Source: Cardinalis cardinalis (Eukaryota; Chordata; Aves; Passeriformes; Cardinalidae). From it: DNA of 64,000 nucleotides. Below the pieces are notes generated by a model. The model had not been told where the DNA came from. It saw only the letters and a program-made list of their open reading frames with translations, and made no database searches. Shown piece by piece: positions 57,057 through 64,000 of this stretch. The stretch lies in assembly GCA_014549065.1 (NCBI GenBank), contig JACDOX010000226.1:183637-247636 (forward strand), written 5' to 3'. The number at the start of each line of letters is the position of its first letter. The stretch's first letter is position 1. Both the position numbers and the translations under genes were made by a program.

Positions 57057-60000
57057 AATAAAATGTTGGGGGAAAATGAGAAAATTCAAGGGTTAAATTA
57101 AATCTTGCAAGGCCAAAAGTGTCAGGAATCAGTGCCAGAAAGCCTGCAGGGTCAACTTGTATTGACTACAGAAGATCCTTGTGCAAATTAAAAGGTTTCC
57201 CTGCCTGTTTGTTTCGGCATATGGAAAAGCTGCAAATTCACTCCCTGAGGTTTGCACTGAGGAGGCTGTTAAATGCCAGGAGGAGTCTCAGGACTGGGAT
57301 ATTTGGATGCTAAGGAGTGCTGGAGGTGCAGCATTCTCCCATGTGTTCAGGAGTCAAGTCAAATCAAGCCAACATTTGTAAAAGCCCCTCTCGGGCCCTG
57401 TTTCCAAGCACCTGCATCCCTGGGCCCTCTGCTCTCCTGTTCCTCAGTGCATGTCACTATGAAAATGCTGAGTGCCTGTCTTCCTCACCCATGCAGAACA
57501 GCTAATCCCAGCAGGATAATCCTGCTTTAATGAGAAAACTATAGGACCTTTGATAAAGCATATAAATCTTACAAAAGCCCTACTACAACATTCCTTAGTC
57601 TCTGGGACTGGATGACCGACCTCTAAAATGAATTTTGCATGTGGCTGTCTCAAAGCTGTGGAAGGTAACACGTGGCAGGGAGAGCAAACTGCTCCCTCTT
57701 GCTTGCAAGACACCATAAAATCTGTAACAGTGCTGGAGGCAAATTTCCCATGCCTCTGGACACGTGTGCCACTCCATCAACAAAACACCTCATCCTCTGC
57801 CTGCCACAGCAGCAGGAGGACACTGGCATCTCCCACTCCTTTTCTCCAGCTCACAGCACACTTCCCCAGATGGGAATGGCCATGATATAACTGACCTGCC
57901 CCAAATCAGGGGCTCCAAAGGTCCAGTTATTCCCTACAGCCCAGCAAAGAGCTGAGAGATGGCAGGAACTCTGTGTCTTGGGCTGCAGTGCAGCTGCTGA
58001 GCTCCAAGATAAACCTCAGAGCCTCTGCCAAACTGGGAATCTGTGTCAGGTTTTGTATGACAAAAAAAAAAAAAAAAAAAGATTTGAGAACAATTCCTCA
58101 TTACAACTTAGGTGTAGAAATGCACAGACACCTTTTTCTGACCTCACAAGACCTTGCTCCAGTTCCAGGAAGAGCCCATTGAATTGACATTTCAACACTT
58201 TCTTTTCCCCTCAAGTACAAACACACAACTGCTGAGAAAAAGCAGTGATGCTGTGACCTGACACGACCAGTCGTGTTGAGGGATAATTCCTGTGCTGTAT
58301 CAGTGACTGGAATTACCAGGGCTTTGCCAACAATTTAATGAGATGGAAACTCATGCTCCCACTGCCAGAATTTGTTTGTCAGGCCATAAACTATTTAGAT
58401 GCCCTGAATATTTTGTCCTGTGCTATAAAACAGGTGTGAAGAGGTGCATCTCCATCCACGGAGCTGCTGCTTGGAGCAGCAGGGCCTTTTGGACAGATCT
58501 AAATTCCTGGTGTGCTGCATGTGCTCAGGGAGAGCTGTCCCCGGGCTTGCCCTTCACCAAAAGAGGCTCTCAGAGCCTGGATGGGGATGGGGTCACACCT
58601 GCCCAGAGCCCACCTGAAGCTGGACCAGCTCTGAGTGGTGCTGCCAGGTTCTCCAGAGCTTCCTGGGCCACCTCAGACCAGCAGGAGCAGCAGCAGGACA
58701 GTAAAAATGCAGTGATGGTGGAAACTGAGGCAACCCTTACACATGCTCAAGGGAAAAGGGGAGATTCTGTGCCAACCAAACTACCTTGTTTGGTACCTGT
58801 GAGACTGAAGGCAAGAATTCCTGCATGGATCAGCTCCTGGTCTTTGGTGCTCTACTGTCCTTATGCCACCAGGAAAGTCCTCAGCACTGATGGAGGATCA
58901 AGATGTGGTAAACAATGTTCAGGAGCAGTGACTGAGCCTACAAATGTTCTTTTTTCTTAGCATATTTTACCATAAAAACATAACAAATTTAATTCCATTA
59001 GTTTTATCTCCAACTCAGCTTTCTTAATTAGAAGTACAGGGCTCGAGGGAAACTGCTGTAATTATTAAATGGGAAATAAAATCTGATGAACACAGTAACT
59101 AGTGATTGAAAACTTAAATAAAACTGGCAGAGGACAAATAAGAACTATCTAAAAATCACCTGCTCAACAGTTTGTGTGCTCTAATAGTTATTTACCTATT
59201 CACATGCACAAAGAGGTTTTATTCTCCCTCTTGCTAAAATCAATACCACACAGGAAAAAAAAAGACAAATATTCAAATATTCAAGAAGAAAACAGACAAG
59301 CACCTGGGAATGTTCTTGGAGTACTGCAGTGGAAAACCAGGACTCTCCCTCAGAAGATTCCATCAAATTAACTTCTAGGTGCTCAGCATGCCTAGATAAA
59401 GAGGGAAACCCAAGCTTTCATGGAAAAAATCATCCCCTGGGGAGATAAAAGTGTATTGTGGAATGTGGAAACTCAGGTGGGCCAAGGGCAGCAATCTGAA
59501 GTCAGGTGTTCTGCAGCAGAGGGGTGAATAAACACCAGCAAATGGATGCAGGTGATCCACCCACAATTCCAGCGTGAGCTGATTTGCAGTCACTGATAGG
59601 GGAGCCACAAGAACGAGGCAGTGGCACTCCTGGAGCAGCACGGGTCAGGAGCTGTGTCACACAGGCAGTGCCTCTCTGGAAGAACATTCCTGAGGACACA
59701 CACACTTCCCCAGCCCCACTAAAGTACAGCGTGTCCCGTTACTCACCACGGAAGGTGATCCATCAGCATCTGTAGTGTGAAGAGGGAGGCAAACAGCAGA
59801 AGGAAAGCAAAGTGCTAGAAAGAATTCCTGGCTAGAATTTGCTGCTTTAAATCTTCCCATGAATGAGGGCTGTGAGCTGCAGAACCCCACACTCGCACCG
59901 GGAAAGCAAAATGGGTACAAGGCTCCCATCCAACTCGGGTTTAATGGCACAGAAGATAGATCTGCTCTTTGAGAAAAATCCCAATTGTTGATTTCTATTT

Positions 60001-63000
60001 TGTCTGGCGGTGGAGTACAGTATTCCTCCTTCCTTCCTGCCAAAAGTGGTGGAAGTACGATGTGCTTTAAAGTAATTACAGCAGCTCATCCCAGAAGTGG
60101 CTGCATTTCAAACGAGGCAGGAGATGCACAAGTGGGGAGTGGCTGCTCCCAGCTGAATGTTGAACCTGNCTTCAGACCTGGGGATGAAAAAGTTCTCTCC
60201 AAACCACACCACACTTGTTTCTGATACCTGCCCAATTTACCCCCTTCTGGTCTGCCTAACACTGCTGCACCTCCATGGGTGGCTGGAAAACCCAGGGCAG
60301 AATGGCCCAACGTGGCACCTGTGGGCAGGACATGCCTTCCTGCTGGTTCCAAGTTTTTTTTAACTGATATCTTTCTGACTCCTCAGCAGAACCTGCAAAC
60401 ATTTGGCTGTGCCAACCCTGCACCCCTGTAAACGCTGCAGTATTTGGAAGTGTGCAGTATTTTCATTATTGGTAGAACAGCCATAATTATCCAAATAAAA
60501 CTATTACTATACTGGGCCTTTGCTCATAAATAGAACTTAATGGATTTTATTACATCCCAGGAAGCGAGAGCTACAGAAAGAAAAGTATTGCTAAATGTGC
60601 TTTNCTACTACCTATCAATTTCTCCTAAACGCTGAGCACTTAAGAAATACCCAGAGAAACACACTGCTCCTACTGCACANCCATTGCAAGTTCCCCTCCG
60701 AGCTCTTCCCCTTTAGCCAGCTNGCAGGGGACGTTTCAGCAGCTGAAAATTAAAGGGTCACAATATTGAGCCTTCAGGTATCAAGTTCACAATGGAAATA
60801 GCAGCTGACACAGAAAGGGCTCTGCTGAGCACAGTGGTGATAATTCTGNTGCCTCAGAGCTGGAAGCAGCTCACTTACACAAAGTTTGTTATTTAACTCA
60901 GCGAGGAACGAAATAAAATGNCACAGCCATGGATTTACTCCTTACACAGCCTCCTTCAAATCATACTTCACACAAGAGACGTGCTAGCAGTGAGTCTTTA
61001 ACTCTGGCTGCTGTATCCTCTCAAATCCAAATAATTCCNTGTCAAGTGCTTGGGAAGGCAGTGATGGCCTCAGCAAGGGCTGCTTGTCCTGCAAACTCCT
61101 CTGCTGGAGCCCATCTCCCAGAAAACTTCACAGGAGCCAACCACCACTAGATGCCATGGGTCTGTGAGCAAGTGACAACAAATCCTGGATGTCCGACAGA
61201 CACCGTGGAGAAGGGCAGGAACGAGGAGGACTTCAGTGGGGCAGCCAGATATGCCAGCTTCCCACTTGCCCTGCTGACATAATGCAGGAAAAGCCATCTN
61301 GCCACCCCCGGGGACTCCCCACCTGGCCCCGCTCCGCGGTGACAGCCCAGGCCTGCTGCTATCTCCCAAACAGATGCATTTATTCTCCTGAGAGCCTCCC
61401 ACGTCTTATCTAGCTGGCAGTTTCCAAACGCCAAGCGCCAAGTCCAGCTAAAACCACTTTAAGCTCTTTTAGGCAACGATTCCTGAAAGCGTTTTGGCAG
61501 GGGAGCGAGGGAGGCGGGGTCCCCCTGCGCTGTCCTGCCGGGATGGGCACGGAAAGCAACCTCTGCACCCCACTCTGGAGATGCTGTAAACAGGACCTGG
61601 CACAGGAATGGATGTATAGTTTACAGAGATGCCTTGCTTCGAGCAAATTTGCCTCTCAACACATGGCCAAACTCTCACGCAATAAATTAACTATTTGGCA
61701 GCCACCGAACCAGCGCTGGAGCCAAACCAATTAGGGTTTAATGTGATNCCAATTTCCTATTTCTGAGACGGGGGTCGGGAAGGCAGGGGAAGAAGGGGGA
61801 AGAGGAGGGAGGGAGAGCAAAGTAAATCCTCTCCTGGTTTATAAATCCTTGCCAATCATCTCAGATAAACCTGTCACCCACAGCTCTAAATCTGTATTTG
61901 CACTTGCGTGCTCCGAGGGACGCGGTGGGAAAAGGCNCGTCGGACGCAGCCAGCCTGACTCCCGACATGTGTTTTCCATACTTGGGAAATTCAATCATTT
62001 AAAAAATATTTACCAAGCTTTGTCTTTAATTAGAAAAACATGACGACGGATAAGGCGAGTTATTGTTTCTAAGCTAGAAATGTCAGAGATCCTCATGATG
62101 TCAGAGGATAAACCCCATCAGCGACCNGCGGACCCGCTGCCAGGGCTGCAAATGTTTCGAGGGATTTTTTTCATCTCCCCTCAAAGTTCAGCCCTTTCCA
62201 GTCACAATTCATCAGTGGCTTCTTGGCCCCCAACAAAGCTAATCCTGAAGGAGGAGGAGGAGGAGATGGAGGGAAGGCTCCTGCAGCAGATCTGCCAGAC
62301 GGGTGTTTTCATGCAAACGAGCTCGCACAAATGGGGGAGGAACAGAGGAACATTTGACTTCTTTGTGTTTTAACATCCTGGCTCTGGTACCTCCCCTGCA
62401 CAACTACCTGCCCTCAACTAAGATAAGCAAATTAATCTCATCTGCACCTGGAAATGCGGCAGGCTGAGCTGTCCCCATACTCTGAAAAAGTGTTAAATTA
62501 ACTTTCTGCTTAGCCAAGACGCAGGGAAGTGCTCCCTCTCAGGAATACAGCCACAAAATTCTGCAGGCCACAATACCCACCTAAGAAAAGGAAGCTGCCT
62601 GTGCTCCAAGCAGACAACCAGGAGTTCTGCCTGCCCAGGACCATGTGTGACCCTACAGCTGTACCCCACACTACAGCCACTGTTCCACCTCTGATCCAAC
62701 ACCTGCAGTCAGATCCGGAGAGGCTCCGCAGGCACAGCTTTAAAGTGGAAAGCAAATATTTGGGTTTTACCAACAAACAAAAGATAGCCNGGATGCAATG
62801 AGCTGTCAGGCCCATTTGTGTGCTCACCGCTGCTGTTAAGGCGACTGAAGAGTCTCTGCTGACCAGGTGGGGGTCAGGAAGGGTCCCTGGCCTGGCTCCT
62901 CAGCGCTGCCAGCCTGCTGTGTGCCACCAGCCCAGTCCCACCAGTGCCAGCAACTCGACCCAGCCACCCCTCCCCAGCCCACTCCCACACACCCCAAACA

Positions 63001-64000
63001 CGTACAGCCTCCTTATTTTATATCTCCTTTAGGGCTTTATCCCTCTTCTCCTCCTCCTCCTGGCAGAAAAGGCGGGATCAAACACACACAAAGGCCAGGT
63101 GGGAGCGTGTCAGGTGACAGATCTGGAGAAACTTCCTGCTGCAGCAACCAGGTGCACTGCTAGGAGTGAAAGCCAACTCCCAAGAGATCATGAGCACTAA
63201 AAAGTACAGATAAGCAGGGAGAAGCTGGTATTGATGCAAACAAATTGGTGTGTCCATCAAGTCCAATCTTACAGCAATAAGTCTGCAAGCATTCACTAAG
63301 TATTTGTCTGATTATTTTATATCCACAGGTAAAAAAAGGCTAATCCTGCATTTTCCGGTAATGTACCTGTAATGAGAGAATTCTGTAATATTTTTTAAAT
63401 ATTTTTAGCGAGCTTTGAAGTGTCACCTATGGCCCCAAAGCCAAGCCAAGAGCATGCCATGTATCTTGTGAAAACACCCTTGCAACCCAAGGCTGAGGGC
63501 TATGAGCAATGACTACCTTAAACACCAGCANAAATCTACACTGGAGAAAATCCCTGCCTGAACAGTCTGATCCTTTAAATTATCCCAAGTGTGCCAAGCA
63601 NGTCATTGAGGAAAATGTGCAGAATTTGACCTCGAAGTCTGAGTGCCAGAAAAGTTGTTACCTGTAGAAGTTAGTACTGCTCTCTCATGAAATGGAGTAA
63701 AGGACAATTTAATTGACTTCCAAAGTCAGGGTTGATTAACCTGGAGTGCACAAATACAGNCAAAATTATATCCAGGATGTGTTGTAGCTGAATCAAACAA
63801 GGGTGTGCACACACACAGGATGTGGCACAAAGAGATGGGAAGGTGACAGGGACACAGGAGAAGTTTTAAGCCCTGGACACTGGCTGGACAAATGCCNTCA
63901 TGCAGGTGGTTTTCTGGAGGAGTTCCAGGTAAATCAACAGCCTGGGTGGAAACCCTTCCCCTGGGACTTTTTACATCAGAGAGGGAGAGGTGGATTCACT
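57057..64000. other. Non-coding distal region
   Basis: About 7 kb without a recognisable gene. It is mostly unique sequence. The block 61290-62460 stands out: a GC-rich part (61290-61560) and AT-rich parts with motifs such as CCAATTAGGG and TTTAATTAG that look constrained. No transposon was recognised in it. Confidence 0.55.
58062..58080. repeat. Poly(A) tract, 19 bases
   Basis: A run of 19 adenines. I see no processed-pseudogene body upstream, so it is a simple tract. Confidence 0.9.

Noticed and set aside
58343..58960. Plus-strand ORF of 205 codons starting METHAPTARICL
   Set aside because: No domain, no splice signals and low-information composition. Likely chance.

Overview
This is vertebrate nuclear DNA, almost certainly from a passerine bird. 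Genes are split into short exons with GT/AG introns. Interspersed repeats are mainly 3'-truncated CR1 LINE fragments on both strands plus several solo LTRs whose sequences I recognise as common in songbirds. No mammalian SINEs were seen. There are two scaffold gaps (13527-13546 and 38622-39009) and many isolated N calls.

Two genes can be identified with confidence, arranged tail to tail. (1) NECAB3, plus strand: the last four coding exons (438-550, 1784-1861, 2108-2199, 3151-3179) encode the C-terminal ABM-like domain and end in the diagnostic ASWWIMNNN followed by a stop. The upstream EF-hand exons lie left of the window. (2) CBFA2T2 (MTGR1), minus strand: ten coding exons from 23056 down to 7652, all with matching splice phases. 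They encode about 578 residues: the N-terminal proline-rich linker, NHR1/TAFH, NHR2, NHR3 and the MYND zinc finger. A 3'UTR of about 2.1 kb ends at an AATAAA near 5545-5550. The NECAB3/CBFA2T2 neighbourhood matches human 20q11.22, so this is probably the bird chromosome 20 equivalent.

Layout: 1-3179 NECAB3 3' end, with several minisatellite arrays; 3180-5544 intergenic, with a 36-bp minisatellite; 5545-7651 CBFA2T2 3'UTR; 7652-23056 CBFA2T2 coding exons and introns, which hold LTRs at about 12439-12894, 13400-14036 and perhaps 14040-14500; 23057-about 44800 a long 5' intron/5'UTR territory ending in CpG-rich, promoter-like sequence at 43950-44760, with another GC-rich conserved-looking block at 39830-40330; 44800-64000 non-coding sequence with CR1 copies, an LTR at 52560-53125 and GC-rich blocks near 50880-51150 and 61290-61560.

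I could not find an exon for the expected CBFA2T2 N-terminus upstream of [18 protein letters not shown]. It may lie outside the window, be too diverged to see, or be replaced by an alternative 5' end. I found no tRNA, rRNA, CRISPR array or prokaryotic feature. I also found no convincing new protein system. The most unusual unexplained signals are a 423-codon ATG-initiated ORF antisense to the putative CBFA2T2 promoter (43302-44573), a 37-bp minisatellite beside a sequencing gap, and a cluster of tandem arrays around the NECAB3 3' end.
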